Assembly (NCBI GenBank): GCA_004357655.1
Contig: SMVQ01000001.1
Span: 1 to 33,391 of the forward strand
Length of the DNA: 33,391 nt
Source of the DNA: Planctomycetota bacterium
GTDB lineage: Bacteria > Planctomycetota > UBA1135 > GCA-002686595
Direction: 5' to 3'
Shown: positions 1 through 7,701 of the stretch, piece by piece
Numbering within the stretch: position 1 is the stretch's first letter
Layout: each line of letters begins with the position of its first letter
Position numbers and translations under genes: made by a program
Notes under the pieces: generated by a model
What the model saw: the letters and a program-made list of their open reading frames with translations, nothing else
Database searches by the model: none
Told to the model about the DNA's origin: nothing

Positions 1-20
1 AGGATCAAACCCTTCAATTG
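1..20 (-). rRNA. 16S rRNA, 5' end only (partial)
   Basis: Read on the minus strand, the first 20 bases end in TTGAAGGGTTTGATCCT. This matches the conserved start of bacterial 16S rRNA (E. coli TTGAAGAGTTTGATCATGG) with few differences. The rest of the gene lies outside the window to the left. The leader signals upstream (boxA-like motif near 105-119, candidate promoter near 209-236) support a true rrn operon start. The exact mature 5' end is inferred by analogy with E. coli. Confidence 0.75.
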
Positions 21-102
21 AAGTTTTTGTCTTGGTATCTTTGAGTACGGAGCACGCCTTACGGCGTACCCCACGCTCACTCAGGTTTTTCAAGAGTCAC
101 CC

Positions 103-120
103 TTGTTTTCAAAGAACCAC
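103..120 (-). promoter_or_regulatory. boxA-like antitermination element in the rrn leader
   Basis: On the minus strand this reads GTGGTTCTTTGAAAACAA. It resembles the boxA motif (TGCTCTTTNANA) that loads the Nus antitermination complex ahead of 16S rRNA. A second weaker match, ACTCTTGAAAAAC, lies about 22 bases downstream (about 85-97). A short hairpin, ACGCC-TTAC-GGCGT (54-67), lies between boxA and the 16S start. Position and spacing fit an rrn leader; function is inferred. Confidence 0.5.
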
Positions 121-208
121 GCTGAGCCGACAGCAACCTGCGGGCCTGGTCTCCGAGGAGGTATCCGAGCCCGCTCGGCGGGCTGTCTGGCCCGCGTCAG
201 GAGGAGAG

Positions 209-236
209 ATAGTATGGGCTCGCGTGGGCAGATCAA
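209..236 (-). promoter_or_regulatory. Candidate rrn promoter
   Basis: The minus strand has TTGATC (231-236), a 16-base spacer, and TACTAT (209-214), resembling a sigma70-type -35/-10 pair. Transcription from here would give a leader of about 180 bases that contains the boxA-like element before 16S. Matches to consensus are partial, and nothing else supports the exact site. Confidence 0.4.
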
Positions 237-459
237 TGGGGTCGGTAGAAAAACCTGGGGACATGGCTCGCGGCTCACGTAAGTCTTTGCCCTAGCAGGG
301 TTTGGCTATGGGCCCCGCTTTGATTTTCCCGCTCACGCGGAGCGCCTGGCGAGGGGCGCCCGGGCAGGCCCCGAACCGGGGTCCACCCAGGCTACCACCG
401 GGGTGTGGATGCTTCCCGTCGGGTGCACGCATGGGCACGAGCTCCCCGGGCAGGCCGGC

Positions 460-600
460 GGAGGGCCCCCACCGGAACGGCATCGGTACTGGGACCCGAT
501 GCCGTTCACCGCCGCCCGGTGGCTGCCTCCCCAACCAGTCAGGGCTCGGTGGCAAGACAGTCATCGGCCCGAAGTGACCGGCATGGAGCCGGCAGCCCGT
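460..600. repeat. Palindromic repeat, copy A (homologous to 16440-16564)
   Basis: GAACGGCATCG (475-485) and CGATGCCGTTC (497-507) form a perfect 11-base stem. The overlapping ATGCCGTTCAC (499-509) can instead pair with GTGACCGGCAT (574-584) with one mismatch, so two exclusive folds exist. The ordered blocks CCGTTCACC (502), GCCCGGTGGC (514), CATCGGCC (562) and AGTGA (573) recur in the same order in the element downstream of rplY. That makes this a member of a dispersed repeat family. It is non-coding. Confidence 0.6.
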
Positions 601-780
601 CGAGAGTGGGCCGTGGCGAGACCAAGCCATCTTCCTCGAAGCGAGCAGAACGAAGTCGAGACGACGGATGCGGTCATGGCTGGGCTTCGAGCAAGGATCG
701 ACGGGCAGGGCGCCGCAGCTGCGGAACGGGCAGAGCCGCAGAAGGGCGTTCTTCAGGGCACTGCTAACGGGGTGGCGTTG

Positions 781-794
781 CGCCCAGAAGGGCG
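781..794 (-). terminator. Hairpin just after the L,D-transpeptidase stop
   Basis: CGCCC-TTCT-GGGCG on the minus strand begins 10 bases after the stop codon at 805. There is no U-run, so it is at best a weak or Rho-assisted terminator, or an mRNA 3'-end stabiliser. Confidence 0.3.
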
Positions 795-804
795 GAACAC
801 CAAG

Positions 805-2190
805 CTAGGGCCGAACGGTGACCGCCGCCCCGATCGGAATGAGCTCGAAGAGCTCCTCGACGTCAGGGTTCCGCATCCGGATGCAGCCCTGACTCACGCG
901 TCGCCCGACACTGTCTTCCACGCTGGTCCCGTGGAAGCCGTAGGAGTTCTTGACGCCCTCCTCGAGCCACGCGATCCAGCGCGTCCCGAGCGGGTTCCCT
1001 GCGGCTCCGAACGGGATGCTGGGTCCGCCCAGGGGCATCCAGCTCGGATCCTTCTGCTTCTCCCCCACCGTGAATCCGCCCGTCGGCGTCGCGTGCCCCT
1101 CCATGCCGATCCCGATCTCGTAGGCCCGCAGGACCTCGCCGCCGTGCCGGTACAGGAGCACGCGCGCGTCGAGATCGGCGATCACATCCGGCGTCTCCGT
1201 GGGAATCCGGAGGATGTCGCCCGGCTGCAGGTACTTGCCGAGCCGATTGACCCGCTCGATGAGGCCGGTGCACAGGATCAGCCGCGGATCCTCGCGCACG
1301 AGCTCCTTGCGAATGAGGATCAGGCTCTGACCCTTCTTCACCTCGTACTCGACGCTCACCCACTCGCCGCGCGGGTTGAACCGGTGCCCGTCCTGAGCTC
1401 GGTTGAGCGCCGTGCTCCACCGCTCGACGAGTCGGCTCCAGCCGTCGGGCTCGGCGACCTCCGCGGCCCAGGGCGCGTCGAGCTCGAGCTGCAGGAGCTC
1501 CGAATAATCCTCGGCCGCCGTGCGGTCGTCCCCTTGCGCCTGCGCCTCCGCGGCCTCGCGCTCCAGGAGCTCCATGTACATCGCGAGCGCCAGGGGATCG
1601 CGCCGGAACGCACCGGCCGCGACGGGACGCGCTTCCAGCGGCGTCAGGACCGCGCGGAGGAGCTCCACCTGGGCCGTCGTCAGGCCCTCCGCCCCGTCCA
1701 ACCCTTCCGCGCGCGAGGCTCCAGCGGGCACGTTGCCGTCGATCGCCAGCACGAAGGCGCTGACCAGCTTCTGGGTGGCGACGGGCAGCCGCAGGCCTGG
1801 ACCACGCAGGAAGTACTCGGTGAGCCGCTTGCGAGACTCGTGGACGACCACGCGACCGAGCTCCACCGGGTCGCCCATGTCGGAGGTGAACGCGAATCCG
1901 TCCTCGTCTCCGGTGGCGGGCGGAGGGACGATCGCAGCGGGAGGGGCGGGAGCCCCGGCCGCCGACGCGTCGGTGCCCGAGTCGACGGCCCCGGCCGCGG
2001 CGGGTCCGAACGCCGGGTCCCCCCCCGCGTCCGATGCGGAGTAGGCGAAGCCGGTGGGGTCGATTGCCGCGGGGCGCACGGCGAACCCGCCCCGGGGCTC
2101 ACCCTCGCCCTGTTCCTCGTTCGAGTAGTACTTGGAGACGCCGAGCCACAGGAGGGCGCCGCCGATCATCAGGAGCACGATTCCCCTCAT
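805..2190 (-). CDS. LysM-containing L,D-transpeptidase (YkuD family)
   Basis: This 461-residue protein forms 3-3 cross-links in peptidoglycan or anchors proteins to it. It opens with one hydrophobic segment (MRGIVLLMIGGALLWLG), a membrane anchor or uncleaved signal, followed by an Ala/Pro/Gly-rich linker. A LysM-like stretch follows (YEVKKGQSLILIRKEL to LQPGDILRIP, about residues 280-335). The C-terminal YkuD domain carries the catalytic signature: HGT, then SQGCIRM with the nucleophilic Cys. The start at 2190 is preferred because GAGGT lies just upstream, while an in-frame start at 2211 has no ribosome site and would add seven polar residues ahead of the anchor. The gene is last before the rRNA operon and separated from ileS by about 450 bases, so it probably has its own promoter. 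The enzyme class is secure; which cross-link or substrate it uses is not. Confidence 0.88.
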   Translation of the reverse strand: MRGIVLLMIGGALLWLGVSKYYSNEEQGEGEPRGGFAVRPAAIDPTGFAYSASDAGGDPAFGPAAAGAVDSGTDASAAGAPAPPAAIVPPPATGDEDGFAFTSDMGDPVELGRVVVHESRKRLTEYFLRGPGLRLPVATQKLVSAFVLAIDGNVPAGASRAEGLDGAEGLTTAQVELLRAVLTPLEARPVAAGAFRRDPLALAMYMELLEREAAEAQAQGDDRTAAEDYSELLQLELDAPWAAEVAEPDGWSRLVERWSTALNRAQDGHRFNPRGEWVSVEYEVKKGQSLILIRKELVREDPRLILCTGLIERVNRLGKYLQPGDILRIPTETPDVIADLDARVLLYRHGGEVLRAYEIGIGMEGHATPTGGFTVGEKQKDPSWMPLGGPSIPFGAAGNPLGTRWIAWLEEGVKNSYGFHGTSVEDSVGRRVSQGCIRMRNPDVEELFELIPIGAAVTVRP

Positions 2191-2211
2191 ACCTACCTCG
2201 GCCTCGGTCAC

Positions 2212-2639
2212 GGGTCATGCACCGCCGTACGCGGCACGTGGAGTCGCTACTGGAGCGATGATAGCGAGCCGCGCACGGCGTTCGAAGCGGCAACGATGGA
2301 AACCGCGGGGCGCGTGCGCATCCGTCGTGGCGACCGCGACGGGAGATTGGGGGACCCCGGCGATACCGTGCTCCAGTCGACCCGGAACCCGAAGCTCCAG
2401 GTGGGCCAAGCACAACGTGAACAGGTCACGCTAGCAGCACTAGGCCCGCGGTCGATGATTAGGCTCCAAGGTGCTTGGGAGTCACTTGTGTCACCAGGGC
2501 TATCCCCAGGCACGAAGCTAGCACTCGCGGCACAGGACGCAACGAACTCCCGGTGTCGATCCTCGGAATTTCGAGCGCGATTTTTCCTCGAAAGGGTCTT
2601 GCGATAATTGTCGCTCGAGGGCTCTGATGGAACTCGCCG
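2212..2639. other. Gene-free gap between ileS and the L,D-transpeptidase gene
   Basis: No convincing protein or RNA gene is visible. Apart from the candidate promoter near 2258-2286, it holds an imperfect hairpin (about 2496-2512, CCAGGG to CCCCAGG) and a CCTCGA/TCGAGG inverted repeat (about 2586-2620). The latter lies shortly after the ileS stop but has no U-run in the ileS direction, so neither is a clear terminator. Confidence 0.5.
2258..2286 (-). promoter_or_regulatory. Candidate promoter for the L,D-transpeptidase gene
   Basis: Minus strand: TTCGAA, a 17-base spacer, then TATCAT (2258-2263), which matches the sigma70 -10 consensus at five of six positions. The -35 is weak. It would give a 5' leader of about 60 bases before the start at 2190. 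Confidence 0.35.
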
Positions 2640-5600
2640 TCACCGCGAACGGCGCGCGACATCGATGATGACGCGCTCGCCGTCTATGTCGTGCGCGACT
2701 GCGCCCTCGAGCTCGCCCGAGGGCCCGGTAGTCTCGGGGGCTTCGCTCTGGGCGAGCACCTCGCCCGCGATGAACGCCGTCCAGTGCTCCTGGATCGCCT
2801 GCGCGACCGCTCCCGAGGTCCGCAGGCGCACGACGATCCGATCGTCGAGCTCGAGGCCGAGGTCCTTGCGCTGGTTCTGGATCCGGTTGATCACTTCGCG
2901 GGCGAGGCCTTCGCGCCGCAGCTCGGGCGTGACGGAAAGGTCCAGGGCACAGGTCACCCCGTCCTGGGCGTCGACGACCGTCCCCGCGCGCGACGCGCGG
3001 TCGATGAGCAGCGTCTCCGCGTCGTAGCGGAGCCCGTCCGCCACGCGGCTCGGGATGGCCTCGCCCGCGAGCACGGCGGCGAGCTGCTGCGAGGTGAGCG
3101 TTCCGACCTCCTGGCGGATCGCCCCGAGCGCCTTCCCGTAGCGGGGTCCGAGCACCTTCAGGTTCGGGCGCGCGGAGTAGGTGACGAGCGCGGACTCGTC
3201 CTCGGACACGACCAGCTCCTTCACGTTCAGCTCTTCCGCGATGATGCCGGACACGCGCTGGAGGGCTGCGCGGTCCTCGGCCGTGGCCGCGACGACCGTC
3301 ATCCGCGGCAGCGGTTGGCGGACCTTCACGTTGTGCCGCGAGCGCAACCCGCGCCCCAGGCCGACCGCGGTTCGGGCGAGCCCCATGCGGCGTTCGAGCG
3401 CCGGGTCGCAAAGACTCGGGTCCCGCTCGGGGAATGTGGTGAGGTGCACGCTGTCCTCACGCGAATCATCGGAGAGGTTGCCGTAGATCTCGTCGGACAC
3501 GAACGGCAGGAACGGCGCCAGGACGCGGCTCATGACGAGGAGCACGTGGTGCAGGGTGCGGTAGGCGTTCAGCTTGTCCGCGTCCGCGTGCTCGGCCTTG
3601 CCCGCCTTCCAGAAGCGCCGGCGGCTGCGGCGGATGTACCAGTTCGTGAGCTCCTCGATGAAGCTCACGAGCGCCGGCACGACGCGGAAGAGCTCGTAGC
3701 TCGCCATGCGCTCCTCGACGAGCCCGATCAGGGACTGCTGCCGGGACAGGATCCAGCCGTCCAGCTCGTTCACGGCCGGGTCGGGGGCGACGCCGTCGGG
3801 GGCCCAGCCGTCGACCGCGGCGTAGCGCGTCAGGAACGAATAGGAGTTCCAGAGCGGGAGGAGCACGGCGCGAATCTGCTCGAGGATCCCGTCCTCGTTG
3901 AACTTGAGGTCCTTCGCGTTGACGACCGGCGAGTTGATGAGGTAGAGGCGCAGCGCGTCCGCCCCGTAGCGGTTCAGGAGCTCGGTCGGATCCGGGTAGT
4001 TGCGCTTGCGCTTCGACATCTTCTCGCCGTCTTCGGCGAGCACGATCCCGTTCACGATCACATGCTTGAAGGCCGGCCCTTCGAAGAGGGCGGCCGCGAG
4101 GACCGTGAGCGTGTAGAACCACCCCCGCGTCTGGTCGACCCCTTCGGCGATGAAGTCGGCGGGGAACGTCGCCGCGAAGCGCTCGCGGTTCTCGAAGGGG
4201 TAGTGGAGCTGGGCGTAGGGCATGCTCCCCGACTCGAACCAGCAGTCGAACACCTCGGGGATCCGGCGCATGGTGCCCGAGGTGCAACTGGCGCACGGCC
4301 AGGCGTACTCGTCGACGAATTGCTTGTGGAGGTCGGGGGCCGTGCACTCCGCGCGCTCCTCGAGCTCGGCCACCGAGGCGAGGCACTCGCGCGCGTCGCA
4401 CCCGTCGCACAACCAGATCGGGATCGGCGTGCCCCAGTACCTGGTGCGTGAGAAGTTCCAGTCACGTGCGCCCTCGAGCCAGTTGCCGAAGCGCCCGTCC
4501 TTCAAGTTCGCGGGAACCCAACTCGTCTGTGCGTTGGCTGCGAGCATCGCCGCCTTCAGGGGTTCGATCTTCATGAACCACGTGTCGAGCGCCATGTAGA
4601 GGAGCGGCGAATCGCAGCGGTAGCAGTGCGGGTAGCTGTGCTCGATCGTCCTGTGGTCGACGACCGCACCGGCAGCCTTGAGGTCGCGCAGAATGTCCTT
4701 GTCGGCATCCTTGACGCCCATCCCCGCGTAGGGCGGCACCTCGTCCGTGAACCGCCCGTCGGGGCCGACGGGCCGGAACACGGGCAGGCCAGCGCACTCC
4801 CCGAGCGCGAAGTCGTCCTCGCCGAACGCGGGCGCCATGTGGACGACGCCCGTGCCCTCTTCCGTGGAGACGAAGTCAGCGGCGATGACCGTGTACTGGG
4901 GGCTGTCGGCGACGCGAGGCGCGAAGTCGAACAGCGGCTCGTACCTCAGCCCGGCGAGCTCATTCCCCTTCCACCGGCGACCGATGTGGATCGCGTCCGA
5001 ATCGGGGAAGTAGTGCCCCACGCGCGCCTCGGCCAGGATCACGCTCGGCGAGTCCCCACCCCTCACGACCTCCACGTAGTCGATGTCCAAGCCCACGGCC
5101 ACCGCCGTGTTCGACGGCAGAGTCCAGGGCGTCGTCGTCCACAGCCAGAGCTCTGTCTCGTCCTCCCATTCCGTAATACGGACGCGCACAGTGACGCTCG
5201 GGTCCTGGCGATCGCGGTAGCCGCCGGGCTGGTTCAGCTCGAAGTTGGAGAGCGGCGTCCCGCAGCGCGGGCAGTACGGCTGGACGCGGTATCCCTGATA
5301 GATGAGGTCCTTGCGCCAGAGCTCCCCGAAGACCCACCAGACCGACTCCATGTAGTCGCGGTCCATCGTCCGGTAGCCGCCCTCGAAGTCGACCCAGCGC
5401 CCGATCCGCCGGATCGTCTTCCGCCACTCGCCGGTGTAGCGCAGGACGATGCCGCGGCACGCATCGTTGAACGCCTGCACGCCGAGCGCCTCGATGTCGC
5501 GCTTCTCCTCGAGCCCGAGGTCCTTCTCCGTCTCGTTCTCGACGGGCAGGCCGTGACAGTCCCAGCCCCACCGGCGCTCGACGCGGTAGCCGCGCATCGT

Positions 5601-5819
5601 CCAGTAGCGGGGGATGATGTCCTTCAGGACGCTCCCGACCAGGTGCCCGTAGTGCGGCAGACCGGTGGCGAAGGGCGGCCCGTCGTAGAAGGAGAAATCG
5701 CCGTTCGGAGCCTCCTGCGCGACGCTGCGCGCGAACACGGAGAGCTCGTCCCAGCGCTCGAGCAGGCGTTCCTCGAGCTCCGGAAAGGAGACGTCGGGGT
5801 CGACGGGTCGTAGCGACAT
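2640..5819 (-). CDS. ileS: Isoleucyl-tRNA synthetase, eukaryote-like (type 2)
   Basis: Charges tRNA-Ile with isoleucine and edits misactivated valine. The 1059-residue protein is full length. The class I signatures are present: GLPHYGH near residue 56 (HIGH motif, inside DGPPFATGLPHYGH, typical of the type 2 group) and KMSKR near residue 600. The large CP1 editing insertion lies between them (TTTPWTLPSN, then GTGVVHMAPAFGEDDF). Cys pairs such as CPRCG and CYRCDS suggest structural zinc sites in the insertion. The C-terminal part has the anticodon-binding helices and an extended type 2 tail rather than the zinc ribbon of E. coli-type IleS. It starts 10 bases after the stop of the oxidoreductase gene and is probably cotranscribed with the lipid A genes. 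Type 2 enzymes are known to be generally insensitive to mupirocin; that property is inferred here. Confidence 0.97.
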   Translation of the reverse strand: MSLRPVDPDVSFPELEERLLERWDELSVFARSVAQEAPNGDFSFYDGPPFATGLPHYGHLVGSVLKDIIPRYWTMRGYRVERRWGWDCHGLPVENETEKDLGLEEKRDIEALGVQAFNDACRGIVLRYTGEWRKTIRRIGRWVDFEGGYRTMDRDYMESVWWVFGELWRKDLIYQGYRVQPYCPRCGTPLSNFELNQPGGYRDRQDPSVTVRVRITEWEDETELWLWTTTPWTLPSNTAVAVGLDIDYVEVVRGGDSPSVILAEARVGHYFPDSDAIHIGRRWKGNELAGLRYEPLFDFAPRVADSPQYTVIAADFVSTEEGTGVVHMAPAFGEDDFALGECAGLPVFRPVGPDGRFTDEVPPYAGMGVKDADKDILRDLKAAGAVVDHRTIEHSYPHCYRCDSPLLYMALDTWFMKIEPLKAAMLAANAQTSWVPANLKDGRFGNWLEGARDWNFSRTRYWGTPIPIWLCDGCDARECLASVAELEERAECTAPDLHKQFVDEYAWPCASCTSGTMRRIPEVFDCWFESGSMPYAQLHYPFENRERFAATFPADFIAEGVDQTRGWFYTLTVLAAALFEGPAFKHVIVNGIVLAEDGEKMSKRKRNYPDPTELLNRYGADALRLYLINSPVVNAKDLKFNEDGILEQIRAVLLPLWNSYSFLTRYAAVDGWAPDGVAPDPAVNELDGWILSRQQSLIGLVEERMASYELFRVVPALVSFIEELTNWYIRRSRRRFWKAGKAEHADADKLNAYRTLHHVLLVMSRVLAPFLPFVSDEIYGNLSDDSREDSVHLTTFPERDPSLCDPALERRMGLARTAVGLGRGLRSRHNVKVRQPLPRMTVVAATAEDRAALQRVSGIIAEELNVKELVVSEDESALVTYSARPNLKVLGPRYGKALGAIRQEVGTLTSQQLAAVLAGEAIPSRVADGLRYDAETLLIDRASRAGTVVDAQDGVTCALDLSVTPELRREGLAREVINRIQNQRKDLGLELDDRIVVRLRTSGAVAQAIQEHWTAFIAGEVLAQSEAPETTGPSGELEGAVAHDIDGERVIIDVARRSR

Positions 5820-5829
5820 GTCGCAGAAC

Positions 5830-6840
5830 CTACCAACCCTGGCGCGCGATCGTCTCCGAGATCCTGTCGGCGAGGGCGAGCGCTCGCCGGCCGTCCGCCC
5901 CCGTGACCTCGGGCTCCCGGCCGTCGCGTACGGCGGCGAGGAAGGATGCGAGCTCGGCCTGGAGCGGCCGTTGCTCGCCGCCGAGCTCGAGCGGCACGAC
6001 CTCGAGCATGCCGCTGGTCATCCAATCCTCGGTCGCCGCGAGTTCCGCGGGGCTCTTCGCGGCGAGCTCGGCCCGCTTCGCCTCCCAGTTCGGCCCCCGC
6101 TTGACGACGAGGCCGTGGTTCTCGGTGAAGTCCAGGCTCACGTACGCGTCGGCGGCGAACAAGCGAAACCGGCGCATGGGCTTCAACGAGGCGCGGCTCG
6201 CCGTCACGTTGGCGCGCGCGCCGTTCTCGAAGACGAGCCGGACCGAGGCGACGTCCTCGTTGTCCGAGAGGATCGCCCCGCCCGCCGCGTCCATCGAGAC
6301 GACCTCGGAGTCGACGAGGTCGAGAACCAGGTCGAGGTCGTGGATCATGAGGTCGTGCACGACACCCACGTCCGTGCTGCGGAAGCTGAATGGCGCGAGC
6401 CGGTGGCACTCGATGAAGCGCGGCCGGAAGCCCATCTCGCGGACGCGCAAGAGGCCCGGCTGGAACCGCTCGACGTGCCCGACGGCGAGCGCGGCGCCGC
6501 CCCGCTCCGCAGCCGCGAGGATCGCATCGGCCGCCGCGAGGTTTCCGGCGAGCGGCTTCTCGACCAGAACCGGGACGCCGCGCAAGAGGAGGGGCACGGC
6601 GACCGCCTCGTGGGCGAACGTGGGCACGGCGATGCTGACGGCGTCGACGTCGTCCGGCAGCTCGCGCACGTCCGACAGGGCCCGGCAGCCGAGCTCCCCC
6701 GCCACTCTCGCAGCCCGCTCCCCGTCGGCGTCCACGACGCAGGCGAGCTCGGCGCCCTCGAGCTCCGCGTAGATCCGGGCGTGGATGCTCCCCAGGTGCC
6801 CGACCCCGACCACGGCGACCTTCAGGGGCCTCAGGCTCAC
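5830..6840 (-). CDS. Gfo/Idh/MocA-family NAD(P)-dependent oxidoreductase in the lipid A operon
   Basis: This 336-residue protein has an N-terminal Rossmann fold (VAVVGVGHLGSIHAR, residues 8-22), the family EKP motif (VEKPLAGN near residue 95), and the C-terminal catalytic region with HDLMIHDLDLVLDL near residues 160-175. It overlaps lpxA by 4 bases (ATGA), so translation is coupled. In Leptospira and Acidithiobacillus a member of this family, GnnA, oxidises the GlcNAc 3-OH of UDP-GlcNAc, and GnnB then aminates it to make diamino-sugar lipid A. Position beside lpxA makes a GnnA-like role plausible. No GnnB aminotransferase is in the window, however, so the sugar-nucleotide substrate is unproven. 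Membership in the family is certain; exact reaction unknown. Confidence 0.9.
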   Translation of the reverse strand: MSLRPLKVAVVGVGHLGSIHARIYAELEGAELACVVDADGERAARVAGELGCRALSDVRELPDDVDAVSIAVPTFAHEAVAVPLLLRGVPVLVEKPLAGNLAAADAILAAAERGGAALAVGHVERFQPGLLRVREMGFRPRFIECHRLAPFSFRSTDVGVVHDLMIHDLDLVLDLVDSEVVSMDAAGGAILSDNEDVASVRLVFENGARANVTASRASLKPMRRFRLFAADAYVSLDFTENHGLVVKRGPNWEAKRAELAAKSPAELAATEDWMTSGMLEVVPLELGGEQRPLQAELASFLAAVRDGREPEVTGADGRRALALADRISETIARQGW

Positions 6841-7691
6841 GGCGCCGAGGTGCGCGCGAGGATGCGCTCCGCGCCCAGCCGCGCAAACTCCGCGCGCATG
6901 CTCTCGCGGAAACGGCCCTTGAACCCGGTCTCGGTGTCGTTGAGTGAGCGGATGAGGTGCTGGACGAAGTCCGGCTCGTGCGGCTCATCCGAGAGCTCCG
7001 AGAGCACCTTCCGAAGGGGGTTACCGGTCCGGTAGATCCGCTTGAAGACCGCGCGCAGCGCCTCGATGTCCACCTCGGAGGCATCGGCGCGCTTGAGCCC
7101 GATCACGTTCACCCCGCGCACGCGGGCCGCGTGGCCCTCGACGATCATGTACGGCGGCACGTCCCGCACCATGCGCGTCATGCCCCCGACGTAGGCGAAG
7201 GCGCCGATCGTCACGAAGTGGTGCGCAGCCGCCGCGCCGCCGATGTTCGCGTGCTGCTCGACGAGGACGTGCCCTGCCAGGAGCACGTTGTTGCTGAGGA
7301 TCACGTTGTCGCGGATCTCGCAGTCGTGAGCGACGTGACAGCAGGCCATGAACAGGTTGTCGTTTCCCACCGAGGTGGTGCCGCCGCCCTTCACGGTGCC
7401 GCGGTTGATCGTGATGAACTCGCGAATCGTGTTGCGATCGCCGATTTCGAGTCGAGTGGGCTCGCCCTTGTACGAGAAATCCTGCGGCGGGCCTCCCAGG
7501 CTCGCCTGCCCGGAGATCACGTTGTCCTCGCCGATCCGAGTGACGCCGTCGATCACGACCTGCGCGCCGATCCTCGTGCGGTCGCCGATCCGGACGTTCG
7601 GACCCACGACGGTGTGCGGTCCGATCTCGACGCCCGCGCCGAGCTCGGCGCCGGTCGCGATCACGGCTGTGGGGTGGATCTTCGTGGCCAT
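6837..7691 (-). CDS. lpxA: UDP-N-acetylglucosamine O-acyltransferase
   Basis: Catalyses the first step of lipid A synthesis, moving a hydroxyacyl chain from acyl-ACP to the 3-position of UDP-GlcNAc (or its 3-amino analogue). The 284-residue protein is mostly left-handed beta-helix hexapeptide repeats (residues 1-190), followed by an alpha-helical C-terminal domain (RADASEVDIEALRAVFKRIYR). Family motifs visible are NTIREFITINRGT, HVAHDC with the catalytic His, and the AHHF segment. It starts 10 bases after the lpxC-fabZ stop and overlaps the oxidoreductase gene. Acyl chain length and whether the acceptor atom is O or N cannot be read directly. Confidence 0.96.
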   Translation of the reverse strand: MATKIHPTAVIATGAELGAGVEIGPHTVVGPNVRIGDRTRIGAQVVIDGVTRIGEDNVISGQASLGGPPQDFSYKGEPTRLEIGDRNTIREFITINRGTVKGGGTTSVGNDNLFMACCHVAHDCEIRDNVILSNNVLLAGHVLVEQHANIGGAAAAHHFVTIGAFAYVGGMTRMVRDVPPYMIVEGHAARVRGVNVIGLKRADASEVDIEALRAVFKRIYRTGNPLRKVLSELSDEPHEPDFVQHLIRSLNDTETGFKGRFRESMRAEFARLGAERILARTSAP

Positions 7692-7701
7692 AGAATCTGT
7701 C

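Larger units (their letters stand above)
237..804. other. 568-base non-coding region between the L,D-transpeptidase gene and the rrn promoter
   Basis: No reading frame here looks like a protein. It contains several hairpins: GCGCC/GGCGC near 340-357, CCCCG-AAC-CGGGG near 372-384, the palindromic element at about 460-600, and CGCCC-AGAA-GGGCG at 781-794. No tRNA or other recognisable RNA was seen. Confidence 0.6.

Noticed and set aside
2456-2530. Possible small structured RNA (SRP- or tRNA-like)
   Set aside because: Only short imperfect hairpins; none of the conserved SRP or tRNA motifs is present.
403-2607. 734-codon open frame on the plus strand
   Set aside because: It runs antisense to the L,D-transpeptidase gene and through palindromic DNA; the translation is Arg/Ala/Pro-rich with no domain, a usual artefact of high GC.
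2691-4451. 586-codon plus-strand open frame
   Set aside because: Antisense to ileS, low-complexity Arg/Glu/Val/Leu composition, no motifs.
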